Counted from the first letter of the stretch, positions 33,135-40,741 are shown. The stretch: 43,069 bases of DNA from Armatimonadota bacterium (GCA_003577165.1 QEUM01000016.1:1-43069); one strand, 5' to 3'. Translations and numbers: made by a program. Notes: a model not told the origin generated them from the letters alone.

Positions 33135-33756
33135 ACTTGATCGCGAACGTTCCGATAATCGCCGCTATGTGCTCACACTTGTCGATCGCAGACTCGATGC
33201 GGTCGAACAGCTCCTTCCATTTCATCACTTCGAGCGGGTCTGGGTTGGGAGAATCGAAGAGGTTGCGAAGCGCCGTACGGAACAGTTGATCGCTTTCGTT
33301 CTCGATCGAGTGAATGTCCAAGATGTGGTTTTGCAGTTCCGCGGATTTGTGGACTCCGCGACGGATGCAGTGGACCGCTGACTCGGTTCTCTCCACGACA
33401 TTTCGGAGGAGTTCAGCAAGTTGGACCAGCTCGGTGCGAGTCGTCGTGAGCCTGTAGAGTTCGGCACGCGCCGCTGCGGCTTCGATGTGGTCCGTGATGT
33501 CGTCGAGGCCCTGGGAGAGTTCCTTCAGGTCCTCCTTGTCCAGTGGCGTGATAAACGTCCCGGCGAGGAGGTTCTGCAACTCGTGAGTGAGGCGATCGCC
33601 GTCGTGCTCGATGTCCTCGAGCGCGGCCACCTGTTCCTTCATCTTCGACGGGTCTCGCGCCATAACCAGGAACGCTTCCGCCGCTTGGGTCGCCACTCTG
33701 GCCTGCGCCTCGAAGAGGTCGTAAATCACCCCTTCCTTTCGCACCTTCAGTCTCAT
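33127..33756 (-). CDS. DUF47 / PhoU-like Pit accessory protein
   Basis: 209 aa, an all-helical PhoU-like protein. Typical segments: IEHDGDRLTHELQNLLAGTFITPLDKEDL (in part: EHDGDRLTHEL and TFITPLDKEDLKEL), LDDITDHIEAAAARAELYR, and ENESDQLFRTALRNLF. Proteins of this group sit beside Pit transporters and modulate their activity. The ATG at 33756 is chosen as it begins the conserved MRLKVRKEG; the frame is open upstream but has no conserved content. Translation is coupled to pit. Confidence 0.93.
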   Translation of the reverse strand: MRLKVRKEGVIYDLFEAQARVATQAAEAFLVMARDPSKMKEQVAALEDIEHDGDRLTHELQNLLAGTFITPLDKEDLKELSQGLDDITDHIEAAAARAELYRLTTTRTELVQLAELLRNVVERTESAVHCIRRGVHKSAELQNHILDIHSIENESDQLFRTALRNLFDSPNPDPLEVMKWKELFDRIESAIDKCEHIAAIIGTFAIKYA

Positions 33757-33873
33757 AAAGTCAACATCCGTTTCCGCGCCGGGTGATCTCCGACGGAGGC
33801 TAATTTCGCCACGCGAGCCCGAGGTTCCTGCTCGGAACTCCAATCGGTCTCTTAGCGTGTCTAAGGGCCCCAG

Positions 33874-33879
33874 TATAAT
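33874..33879 (+). promoter_or_regulatory. -10 box TATAAT for the DUF1579 gene
   Basis: A perfect TATAAT about 38 nt before the GTG at 33918. The region 17 bp upstream (CTTAGC, 33851-33856) is a poor -35. Confidence 0.5.
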
Positions 33880-33917
33880 CCGAGCGCGCGGGGCGCACCC
33901 GCGAAAGGAGAGTGATT

Positions 33918-34445
33918 GTGAAGACCCTCATCGCTTTGTTTCTGGCTGCCTCGTTCGCGGGTGCGGCGCCCCAGGTTCCCGACATGAAGCCCCCTGCGGA
34001 ACTCAAGCAGTTGGGCTTCCTGGTGGGTGATTTCGAAGGCCAAAACAAGTTCTTCGAGCCGGACGGTTCGTCGAAATCCAGCCCTGCGACGATCAAGGCC
34101 TCGATGGCCGTCGGCGGCCGGTTCCTATCATGGGGCTACAAGGGCAACATGCCCGGTTTTGGGGACGTCGAGGGCCTCCTGCTCATGACCTACGACGCCG
34201 ATTCGAAGAAGTTCCTCGGCTGGTGGTACGACAACGCCGGGAGCCGGCCGATGGAGATGAGCGGCGGTTTCGAAGGTGAGAAACTGGTCATGACGAGCCT
34301 GCCATCCAACGCGCCTGGTATGGAGGGGGCGGTGTTTCGCTCGACCTTCTCCAAGAAGTCCGCAACCGAAGTGGCCTTCCTGCTTGAGTCGAAAATGGGC
34401 GATCAGTGGATGACGTTCATTGACGGCTCTTACAAGAAGAAATAG
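33918..34445 (+). CDS. Exported DUF1579 protein
   Basis: 175 aa from the second of two nearby GTG codons; AAGGAG lies 7 nt before it, while the first GTG at 33912 nearly touches that site. A signal peptide is clear (KTLIALFLAASFAGAAPQ). The mature part begins PPAELKQLGFLVGDFEGQ and has GGRFLSWGYKG, LLLMTYDADSKKFLGWWYDN and a final DQWMTFIDGSYKKK, the lipocalin-like beta-barrel pattern of DUF1579. Its function is unknown; location is expected to be periplasmic or extracellular. Confidence 0.85.
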   Translation: MKTLIALFLAASFAGAAPQVPDMKPPAELKQLGFLVGDFEGQNKFFEPDGSSKSSPATIKASMAVGGRFLSWGYKGNMPGFGDVEGLLLMTYDADSKKFLGWWYDNAGSRPMEMSGGFEGEKLVMTSLPSNAPGMEGAVFRSTFSKKSATEVAFLLESKMGDQWMTFIDGSYKKK

Positions 34446-34478
34446 CGGCAGTTTGTGCCGCTCCGTCCAGATATACGA

Positions 34479-34506
34479 GCGGCGCCGGCGAGGTGACCGG
34501 CGCCGC
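34479..34506. terminator. GC-rich hairpin between convergent genes
   Basis: GCGGCGCCGG (34479-34488) pairs with CCGGCGCCGC (34497-34506), a perfect 10-bp stem with an 8-nt loop. It separates the plus-strand DUF1579 gene from the minus-strand hsp20 and can fold on either strand, but neither side has a T-tract. Confidence 0.45.
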
Positions 34507-34514
34507 CGTGTGGG

Positions 34515-34949
34515 TTAATCGCGCGCAAGAATCACAGGGACGCGGTGGGATTTGTCGCCCTCAGCCTTTGGCACGACAATCCGCAACACGCCTCTTTCGT
34601 ACGCAGCCTTCACGCTTTCAGGCTTGATGGGGAAGTTCAGCGTGAAGTTTCGCTGGTACGTGCCGTAACTGCGTTCCATGCGCACGTAAGCCTCGCGTTT
34701 CTCCTCTTTTTCCATTCCGCGCTTAGCGTGAATGGAGAGGGTGTCGCCGACAACCTCGACCTCGATGTCTTTGTCTTCGACGCCGGGGAGGTCGACATGA
34801 AACGCGATCTCCTTTTCGTTCTCCTGGATGTCCACGCTGGGCTGATGGACCCAGCGGCTGGTCTCAATTTCGGGCCAGAGGTCGCGGAACATCCTCTCGA
34901 TTCGTTCCGCATCGCGGAAGGTCGGAAGGGTCGGGAATCTGGTGATCAT
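34515..34949 (-). CDS. Small heat-shock protein Hsp20
   Basis: 144 aa, a normal length. N-terminal RFPTLPTFRDAERIERMFRD, then the alpha-crystallin domain from about residue 40: PSVDIQENEKEIAFHVDLPGVE, GDTLSIHAKRG, GTYQRNFTLNFPI and the conserved AAYERGVLRIVVPK; the C-terminal extension carries the IxI-like RVPVIL motif used for oligomer assembly. An ATP-independent holdase that keeps unfolding proteins soluble. GGAG is 8 nt before ATG 34949; the upstream open frame has no conserved content. No CIRCE element is seen. Confidence 0.95.
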   Translation of the reverse strand: MITRFPTLPTFRDAERIERMFRDLWPEIETSRWVHQPSVDIQENEKEIAFHVDLPGVEDKDIEVEVVGDTLSIHAKRGMEKEEKREAYVRMERSYGTYQRNFTLNFPIKPESVKAAYERGVLRIVVPKAEGDKSHRVPVILARD

Positions 34950-35111
34950 CTTGTTTTCTCCATTCGACTCTCTTCCGTTATTCCGGCCGTTCGACGCCGT
35001 CCGCTCTTTCGGGCGATCGGCCGGCATCTCGAATCTCGCGGCCTTTTCGTCGGCCCCGAGCTTCATCGGTCGAGGGCCGACCGTATGCTTGCATGACGCG
35101 CGCTTTTCCGC

Positions 35112-35127
35112 TATGACGGCGGTCATA
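35112..35127. promoter_or_regulatory. Palindromic operator-like site 1, TATGAC-N4-GTCATA
   Basis: A perfect inverted repeat: TATGAC (35112-35117), GGCG, GTCATA (35122-35127). Five-base half sites with a 4-base gap are the geometry of FNR/CRP-family sites. A near-identical copy is 93 bp downstream. Confidence 0.5.
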
Positions 35128-35204
35128 CCGGCGTACTGGCTTGAGGCCAGATTAGGCCCAAAATCCGCCGCTATCTGGCGCACACGTGGGCGAAATCCCC
35201 CACC

Positions 35205-35220
35205 TATGACCGATGTCATG
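35205..35220. promoter_or_regulatory. Palindromic operator-like site 2, TATGAC-N4-GTCATG
   Basis: TATGAC (35205-35210), CGAT, GTCATG (35215-35220): identical half sites to site 1 except for the last base. It ends 34 nt before the ATG of the tetraheme cytochrome. Confidence 0.5.
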
Positions 35221-35253
35221 GCGTGCGCCTTCCGATAGACCCACCATATTCGC

Positions 35254-35685
35254 ATGGCGCCGCAAGTGCCACGGCTGATTCTCGCGTTCGCTACGCTGGT
35301 CGTTGGTTTCCTTGCGTTCCGCAGTCAGGTCGTCCCGGATTCCTTCGGTGAGACGGGGTTCTATCGGGCTGACTCCGTCAAGGAGATCGGCGACCTCCCG
35401 ATGAAGCACGCAGGCGAGGAGACATGCGCAACTTGTCACAGTGATTTTGCCGAGGCCACGTCTCATGTTCTCGGTGGAGTGGCCTGCGAGAGTTGCCACG
35501 GCCCGAGCCTGGCCCACGCGGAGGACGGCGCGAGCTCAAAGCCCAACCGCCTCGGAGGGGATGTGCCCTGCGCTCGGTGCCACGAGGAGATTGCCGGAAG
35601 ACCAAGTGTCATCCCCCAAATCGTGCTCGAAGAGCACACCGGCGGAGAGCCTTGCCAAAGCTGCCACACGGTGCACGAGCCATGA
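35254..35685 (+). CDS. Membrane-anchored tetraheme cytochrome c
   Basis: 143 aa. An N-terminal hydrophobic stretch (LILAFATLVVGFLAF) acts as an anchor or signal. Four CxxCH heme sites follow: CATCH, CESCH, CARCH and CQSCH, with extra His (HSDF, SHVLG, HAED, EEHTGG, HTVHEP) as possible distal ligands. It should face the periplasm and pass electrons to or from the ferredoxin/NrfD pair encoded next. A stop codon lies just upstream in frame, so ATG 35254 is the first possible start, although no Shine-Dalgarno is visible. Confidence 0.9.
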   Translation: MAPQVPRLILAFATLVVGFLAFRSQVVPDSFGETGFYRADSVKEIGDLPMKHAGEETCATCHSDFAEATSHVLGGVACESCHGPSLAHAEDGASSKPNRLGGDVPCARCHEEIAGRPSVIPQIVLEEHTGGEPCQSCHTVHEP

Positions 35686-35759
35686 AGCGAACGAGGATCT
35701 TCCAGAGCGACTCGTCGAGGCCCCGAGGCCCGGACAGCGACATACCGTAAAGGACGAAT

Positions 35760-36560
35760 ATGAGCACGGACCCGGAACCCACCAAGCAAACAGACGAAAG
35801 GTCCTTGTCTCGTAAAGAGTTCCTAAAGGGAGTGGGGAGATCGGCGCTCCTGATCGGCATCGGCGCAGGCGGATATGCGTGGTGGGCGCGTATCACCTCA
35901 CAATTCACGAGGCGTCGCGAACCAGTCGGAGATGCAAGGCACAACTACTCGATGGCGATCGACATCGAGAAATGCATCGGATGTGGTTTCTGCGTCGAGG
36001 CCTGCTCGAAAGAGAACAACGTCCCCCCCGGACACTTCCGGACCTGGATCGAACGCTACGAGGTCATGAAAGACGGATCCGTGCGCATCAATTCGGACGA
36101 CGGCGGCATCAACGGCTTCTCCGACGACGTCCGAGCGGAAGACGTCGAGCGAGCGTTCTTCGTTCCCAAGCTCTGCAATCACTGCACGGACTCGCCGTGC
36201 ACGCAGGTGTGCCCTGTCGGGGCAACATTCAAGACGGAAGACGGCGTCGTGCTCGTAGACTATGACTGGTGCATCGGCTGTCGGTACTGCATCCAAGCGT
36301 GTCCATATGGCTCGAGGTTTTGGAACCCGGTTAAGCGCACCGCCGACAAGTGCACGCTCTGCTATCACAGAATTCGAAAGGGCCAAGTTCCGGCGTGCGT
36401 CGAAGTCTGCCCGACGGGGGCGCGCGTCTTTGGAGACCTCGCCGATCCCGAGAGCCCGGTTTCCAAGTTCATGCGCGAGAACGCCACACTGGTCATGAAG
36501 CCGCACCTCAAGACCGGCGCAAAAATCGCTTATAAAGGGATGAGCAAGGAGGTCGTGTAG
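35760..36560 (+). CDS. 4Fe-4S ferredoxin-type subunit (NrfC/HmcB/PsrB-like)
   Basis: 266 aa. Sixteen Cys in four motifs fit four [4Fe-4S] clusters: CIGCGFCVEAC, CNHCTDSPCTQVC, CIGCRYCIQAC and CTLC with a later CVEVC. The N-terminus has a Tat-like segment, SLSRKEFLKG followed by a hydrophobic stretch (SALLIGIGAGGYAWW); the second Arg of the twin-Arg is Lys, so export by Tat is likely but not certain. Homologs carry electrons between a membrane NrfD-type quinone subunit and periplasmic partners. It ends directly before the NrfD gene. Confidence 0.92.
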   Translation: MSTDPEPTKQTDERSLSRKEFLKGVGRSALLIGIGAGGYAWWARITSQFTRRREPVGDARHNYSMAIDIEKCIGCGFCVEACSKENNVPPGHFRTWIERYEVMKDGSVRINSDDGGINGFSDDVRAEDVERAFFVPKLCNHCTDSPCTQVCPVGATFKTEDGVVLVDYDWCIGCRYCIQACPYGSRFWNPVKRTADKCTLCYHRIRKGQVPACVEVCPTGARVFGDLADPESPVSKFMRENATLVMKPHLKTGAKIAYKGMSKEVV

Positions 36561-37745
36561 TTGGACCTGGGAATGCTGCTGGCTGAGACGTCCGGCTACG
36601 TGCTGCCGAACGAAAAAGAACTCCAGTGGAGCGTATTGATCGTGCTCTATCCATACCTCACCGGATTGGTGGCGGGCGCGTTCATTCTCGCTTCGCTCGT
36701 GCGCGTGTTCAACTCGAAACCTGTCGCGCCTGTGTACCGTCTGGCGCTTCTGACCGCCCTTGCGTTTCTCATCTGCGCGCCAATGCCCCTCATTGGGCAT
36801 CTTGGTCACCCTGAGCGCGCGTTTCAAATCATGGCGACCCCGCACCTTTCGTCGGCCATGGCGATGTTCGGTTTCGTTTACGCTTGGTACCTCATGGCCG
36901 TGCTCCTGCTCGAGATCTACTTCGACTACCGGAAGGAGATGGTGGCGTGGGCGCAGTCCTCGCGGGGGTTGAAACGGCTGCTCTACACAGTGCTTACACT
37001 CGGGGTGATGGACACTTCCGAGAAGGCGGTGCGGTTCGACGACCGCGCGGGGAGATTCATCACGATCATCGGCATCCCGTCCGCCGCGCTGCTTCATGGA
37101 TACGTCGGTTTTATCTTTGGCTCTGTAAAGGGCAACCCCTGGTGGTCGAGCGTGCTGATGCCCCTGATCTTCCTTCTTTCGGCCATTGTTTCCGGCATAG
37201 CGGCGGTGCTCGTGATCTACATGGCGATCAATTGGTATCGCAGGCAGCCGCATGACATGAAGTGCCTGAACGCGATCGGCCGGTATCTGATGTTCGCCTT
37301 GATCTTCGACTTGAGCCTCGAGGCCCTCGACGTCGTGCACCGAATGTACGAAGCCGGCGAGTGGTTCGAAATCCTCGGCCTGCTTGGCTCGGGCTATCTG
37401 TATTACACGATCTTCGGCATCCAGTTCTTCCTCGGCGGAATCTTTCCACTGGTGAACCTTGCGCTCGCTCAATTTCTGAAGGCAAGCGACGCGACGAGGC
37501 AGCGCGTCTATTTCTTCAGCGGTCTGCTCGTTTTGATCGGCGTTCTGTGCATGAGGTGGAACGTAGTCATCGGCGGACAACTGTTCTCAAAATCGCTGCA
37601 GGGGTTGACGACGTACCGGCTGGAACTCGTCGGAGGAGAGGGAGCGTTGGTGGCGATCGGCGTCCTATTCCTCCCGCTCGCGATCCTGTTCGTCCTCGCG
37701 AAGATCCTCCCGCCCTGGAAGGCCCACGAAGAAGCCCGCGCGTAG
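36561..37745 (+). CDS. NrfD/PsrC-type membrane quinone-reactive subunit
   Basis: 394 aa, about ten membrane helices. Segments LIGHLGHPERAFQIMATPHLSSAMAMFGF (in part, GHLGHPERAF) and GIPSAALLHGYVGFIFGSVKG match the family's quinone-site region. It uses TTG as start right after the ferredoxin stop; AAGGAGG is 9 nt upstream. With the preceding ferredoxin and tetraheme cytochrome it forms a three-gene respiratory module that would exchange electrons with the quinone pool. The catalytic subunit, if any, is not in the window. It is the last gene before the CRISPR locus. Confidence 0.92.
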   Translation: MDLGMLLAETSGYVLPNEKELQWSVLIVLYPYLTGLVAGAFILASLVRVFNSKPVAPVYRLALLTALAFLICAPMPLIGHLGHPERAFQIMATPHLSSAMAMFGFVYAWYLMAVLLLEIYFDYRKEMVAWAQSSRGLKRLLYTVLTLGVMDTSEKAVRFDDRAGRFITIIGIPSAALLHGYVGFIFGSVKGNPWWSSVLMPLIFLLSAIVSGIAAVLVIYMAINWYRRQPHDMKCLNAIGRYLMFALIFDLSLEALDVVHRMYEAGEWFEILGLLGSGYLYYTIFGIQFFLGGIFPLVNLALAQFLKASDATRQRVYFFSGLLVLIGVLCMRWNVVIGGQLFSKSLQGLTTYRLELVGGEGALVAIGVLFLPLAILFVLAKILPPWKAHEEARA

Positions 37746-37749
37746 GGAC

Positions 37750-37979
37750 AGATCCGCTCGCCGGCTGGCGCAGTCTAGCGGCTAGCCCTTGACGGGCCGG
37801 TCGGGCGAACCGGCTCAAGCGCAGCGGGCGCCCCTGCCAACCCGCGCTTGAGGGGCAGTCCCGCCGTCTCGGCGGTGGCATGCGCGCTGACACCCCAGCT
37901 GAGCGCACCAACCCAGGGCAGGAGACTGGGAAGTCATGGAGGAGCCGCCGGGAGGGCCGGAGAAGGAGAAGTCGGATCT
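37750..37979 (+). ncRNA. Unidentified structured RNA candidate upstream of the Cas12 gene
   Basis: A 248-nt GC-rich gap precedes the effector. AGATCCG (37750-37756) is complementary to CGGATCT (37973-37979), which would enclose the whole segment. Inside: GCCGGT/ACCGGC (37796-37801 with 37809-37814); CTCAAGCGC/GCGCTTGAG (37814-37822 with 37844-37852); CCGCCG/CGGCGG (37861-37866 with 37870-37875); TGCGCGCTG/CAGC..GCGCA (37881-37889 with 37896-37899 and 37903-37907); CCCAG/CTGGG (37912-37916 with 37926-37930). The ribosome site GAAGGA (37981-37986) lies just outside. It is either a folded 5' leader of the effector mRNA or a separate RNA. I see no match to SRP, RNase P, 6S or tmRNA. Confidence 0.45.
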
Positions 37980-37993
37980 TGAAGGAACGAGCG

Positions 37994-40597
37994 ATGGCGA
38001 AGGCAACCAAAGAAGTCAAGTCGAAGCGCGTGGAAGCGTTGCGGCAGGTGGCGTATCAACGGCTGGAACGCCTCGAGCGGAAGGCTCAGAAGATCGGAGC
38101 GCATCTGCGCAAGCCGGGAAAAGCCGCTGACCTCCAATCACTCCATTATCTTCTTCACAAGGTCGAAGTCGAATATCACGATATCGCAAGGAACCTGGAG
38201 AAGGACCCGACTTGGACACCAAAACCGAAAATGCGACGAGAGAAGCGTGCCATCGTGCCGGAGTCCGGCCCGGCTGCGCCCCTCCCGACCACGGCAAAGG
38301 GTGAGCCGGGTAGACCGGCAAACCGTCATATTCCGCCACCAGTGCCGCTCGATTCAGCAAGGATCCCCGAAGACCAACAGTCGATGGGCCAAGGAAGCGG
38401 GGGGAGGAGTTGGTGTTCTGCGCCTTTCGTTGAGGTGAAGTTACCGCCGACTCAATGGTCGAATGTCCGGGAGAAGCTTCTGAAATTCCGAATTGAGGAC
38501 GACGCCGACATCGTCAGGCGGTGGGCCGAGGCCAAGTTCGGAAGCATCGAGACGGCGCGCGATGGATTACGTGCGAGCGCAGAGATCGGAACGAGCCCGG
38601 ATGTCTGGCGTTCCTTCATCAGCCGCGCGATCTCGAACGGCAAGAAGGACTTTGAGCCACTTCTCTCGTTGGACGATGACGAATTGACCGCGGATGCAAC
38701 AGCCGAGCGCGTTGTGCGTCGGTGGCATCAGATTGACTGGGTGGGCCGAATGCTCGACTCCATCCTGGAAACCGTCCCGTCGGGGGTCTCGAAAGACACG
38801 TTTCGAAGCAGGGTCGAATCGCGTCTCAAGACGTTTCACTCGTCTGTGAACAGCTTCGAGCTCAAGAAGAGGAAGGACGGTACGGTCGAGCGCAAGCGGA
38901 AGCACACCAACCCGCAGTTTCCGTACTTGTCACCGAGCGCAGTGAGCATCGATCCTGATGTTGTGACTATGGAGGCGGTCGAACTGCTCCAGATGCAGCC
39001 CGAGGAACGCTTTGCAAAGGACCCGAACGATGCGAATGGCAGAATGAGGCTGAGGGTTTTGCAGGCGGAACTCGGCAAAGCACGACGCGAGGCTCTGGGT
39101 CGGCGGGGCGAGAAGGCCCCGCCGTGGAGTGGCCGCAAGGTCTTTCGCGGAACCACGACCAGGAAGAGGGAAGCGTGCCTGGTTTGGGACAAAGAGGCAC
39201 AAGCGGATGGACTTTACTTCGCGCTCGTGATGTCGGGCGGACCAAAGATCGACGACAAACGGTTTGTCTACATGGACGGTCAGCCGCTACAAAGCGATTG
39301 GCAACTGCACAACGGAGTGGCCGGTAAGGCAAAGTCATGCAGGGCGATGCCTCTCATTTTGAAGCATGACTTCCTGCGGTGGTACCACCGCCACATTAAG
39401 AACCACGACGTCAATGCTCCCCTCGAAAAGCGGTGCGTTCACACGACGACCCAGTTCGTTTTCGTGGAGCCGGACGAAAAGAAGGGCCTTCAGCCCCGGC
39501 TGTTCATCAGACCCGTATTCAAGTTCTACGATCCGGTCTATGAAGTGCCGGATAGCCACTCGATTGACAAGAAGCCGGACTGCCGATATTTGATCGGAAT
39601 TGACCGAGGCGTTAACTACCCCTATCGTGCCGCAGTATACGATTGCGAGACAAACTCCATAATCGCCGACAAGTTCGTGGACGGACGAAAGGCAGATTGG
39701 GAGCGGATACGAAATGAACTCGCATACCACCAGCGGCGACGTGACCTCCTGCGCAACTCGCGTGCCTCTTCCGCCGCAATACAGCGAGAGATTCGAGCCA
39801 TTGCACGGATTCGCAAGAGGGAGCGTGGGCTGAACAAAGTCGAGACGGTCGAGAGCATCGCGCGGCTCGTCGACTGGGCGGAAGAGAATCTCGGGAAGTG
39901 CAATTACTGCTTCGTTCTCGAAGACCTTTCTTCAAACTTGAATCTGGGGCGAAACAACAGGGTCAAGCACATTGCCGCGATCAAGGAGGCGCTGATCAAC
40001 CAGATGCGCAAGCGCGGATATCGTTTCAAAAAGAGCGGGAAAGTTGACGGCGTGCGAGAGGAGTCCGCGTGGTACACGAGTGCCGTTGCGCCATCCGGTT
40101 GGTGGGCGAAGAAGGAAGAAGTGGACGGGGCCTGGAAAGCGGACAAGACGCGGCCATTGGCGAGAAAGATCGGCAGTTACTATTGCTGCGAAGAAATCGA
40201 CGGACTCCATTTGCGCGGCGTGCTGAAGGGGCTCGGAAGGGCGAAGCGACTCGTTCTTCAAAGCGACGACCCATCCGCGCCGACTCGCAGACGAGGGTTT
40301 GGATCAGAGTTGTTCTGGGACCCCTATTGCACCGAACTCTGCGGCCACGCTTTCCCGCAAGGCGTCGTACTGGACGCAGACTTCATCGGCGCCTTCAATA
40401 TTGCGCTGCGACCGCTGGTGAGGGAGGAACTTGGGAAGAAGGCGAAGGCCGTGGACCTGGCCGACAGGCACCAGACGCTCAATCCGACGGTTGCCCTCCG
40501 ATGCGGCGTAACGGCGTACGAGTTCGTCGAAGTCGGGGGCGATCCCCGGGGCGGTCTCCGAAAAATCTTGCTCAATCCCGCAGAGGCCGTGATATAA
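37994..40597 (+). CDS. cas12l: Type V CRISPR effector nuclease, Cas12l-like
   Basis: 867 aa from ATG 37994 (GAAGGA 7 nt upstream; the frame is open 38 codons further but through the structured leader and without conserved content). The N-terminal half is helical and basic, including a coiled-coil-like RVEALRQVAYQRLERLERK. The split RuvC nuclease is complete: RuvC-I LIGIDRGVNYPYRAAVYD with Asp537, RuvC-II FVLEDLSSNL with Glu643, RuvC-III LDADFIGAFNIALR with Asp796 (Asp794 beside it). Between II and III, Cys731-Cys732 and Cys779-Cys783 could form a degenerate zinc site. No HNH or HEPN domain. Size about 860 aa, the order effector-cas1-cas2-cas4 and a large tracrRNA agree with published Cas12l/Casπ; the subfamily call is inference. 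It should cut DNA guided by crRNA:tracrRNA. Confidence 0.88.
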   Translation: MAKATKEVKSKRVEALRQVAYQRLERLERKAQKIGAHLRKPGKAADLQSLHYLLHKVEVEYHDIARNLEKDPTWTPKPKMRREKRAIVPESGPAAPLPTTAKGEPGRPANRHIPPPVPLDSARIPEDQQSMGQGSGGRSWCSAPFVEVKLPPTQWSNVREKLLKFRIEDDADIVRRWAEAKFGSIETARDGLRASAEIGTSPDVWRSFISRAISNGKKDFEPLLSLDDDELTADATAERVVRRWHQIDWVGRMLDSILETVPSGVSKDTFRSRVESRLKTFHSSVNSFELKKRKDGTVERKRKHTNPQFPYLSPSAVSIDPDVVTMEAVELLQMQPEERFAKDPNDANGRMRLRVLQAELGKARREALGRRGEKAPPWSGRKVFRGTTTRKREACLVWDKEAQADGLYFALVMSGGPKIDDKRFVYMDGQPLQSDWQLHNGVAGKAKSCRAMPLILKHDFLRWYHRHIKNHDVNAPLEKRCVHTTTQFVFVEPDEKKGLQPRLFIRPVFKFYDPVYEVPDSHSIDKKPDCRYLIGIDRGVNYPYRAAVYDCETNSIIADKFVDGRKADWERIRNELAYHQRRRDLLRNSRASSAAIQREIRAIARIRKRERGLNKVETVESIARLVDWAEENLGKCNYCFVLEDLSSNLNLGRNNRVKHIAAIKEALINQMRKRGYRFKKSGKVDGVREESAWYTSAVAPSGWWAKKEEVDGAWKADKTRPLARKIGSYYCCEEIDGLHLRGVLKGLGRAKRLVLQSDDPSAPTRRRGFGSELFWDPYCTELCGHAFPQGVVLDADFIGAFNIALRPLVREELGKKAKAVDLADRHQTLNPTVALRCGVTAYEFVEVGGDPRGGLRKILLNPAEAVI

Positions 40598-40598
40598 T
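40568..40598 (+). promoter_or_regulatory. tracrRNA promoter overlapping the effector stop codon
   Basis: A perfect -10 TATAAT (40593-40598) shares bases with the stop codon TAA (40595-40597). A weak -35, TTGCTC (40568-40573), lies 19 bp upstream. The start would be near 40605, at the foot of the tracrRNA stem. Confidence 0.65.
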
Positions 40599-40604
40599 TT
40601 GAAT

Positions 40605-40740
40605 GTGCTCTGCCGAAGACGCCGCACGGAGCCTGGGCCGGAATCGTAGATCGAACGCGGCATCGAAGCCCTGCAGCCCTTCGGGGCCAAGGCGGCGCAG
40701 CAAGCCTCTTTCAGGCGGCAGAGTCCTTTAGAGTGTAACG
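40605..40740 (+). ncRNA. tracrRNA of the type V system
   Basis: The 201-nt gap between effector and cas1 begins with a promoter and folds extensively. CTCTGCCG (40608-40615) pairs with CGGCAGAG (40716-40723); inside it CGCCGC (40620-40625) pairs with GCGGCG (40692-40697), and GCCC-TTCG-GGGC (40676-40687) is a UUCG-tetraloop hairpin. Immediately 3' of the closing stem is TCCTTTAGAGTGT (40724-40736), the exact reverse complement of ACACTCTAAAGGA at 43049-43061, in the putative CRISPR repeat. An anti-repeat at the 3' end of a folded RNA is the layout of tracrRNAs in Cas12b/Cas12e-type systems. The 3' end is estimated; it could extend through the hairpin to 40763. Confidence 0.85.
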
Positions 40741-40741
40741 A

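Larger units (their letters stand above)
34950..35253. other. 304-nt divergent intergenic region, hsp20 / cytochrome
   Basis: No gene is supported here. It holds the two matching palindromes listed separately. It is slightly less GC-rich near the cytochrome start. Confidence 0.5.

Noticed and set aside
34950-35253. CIRCE or another classical heat-shock operator before hsp20
   Set aside because: No TTAGCACTC-N9-GAGTGCTAA pattern; the palindromes present have a different sequence and spacing.
35898-37580. 560-aa open frame on the minus strand across the ferredoxin and NrfD genes
   Set aside because: The plus strand holds two unmistakable family members with correct motifs; the minus frame is His/Arg/Asp-rich antisense of membrane and Cys codons.
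37750-37979. Known housekeeping RNA (SRP, RNase P, 6S or tmRNA)
   Set aside because: No SRP GGAA loop block, no RNase P core segments, no tmRNA tRNA-like ends; many short hairpins do not fit the single long bulged helix of 6S.
37994-40597. Effector as Cas9, Cas12a, Cas12f or a TnpB
   Set aside because: No HNH domain and no split with Arg-rich bridge as in Cas9; too short for Cas12a and accompanied by a tracrRNA; too long for Cas12f or TnpB; cas1, cas2 and cas4 are adjacent.
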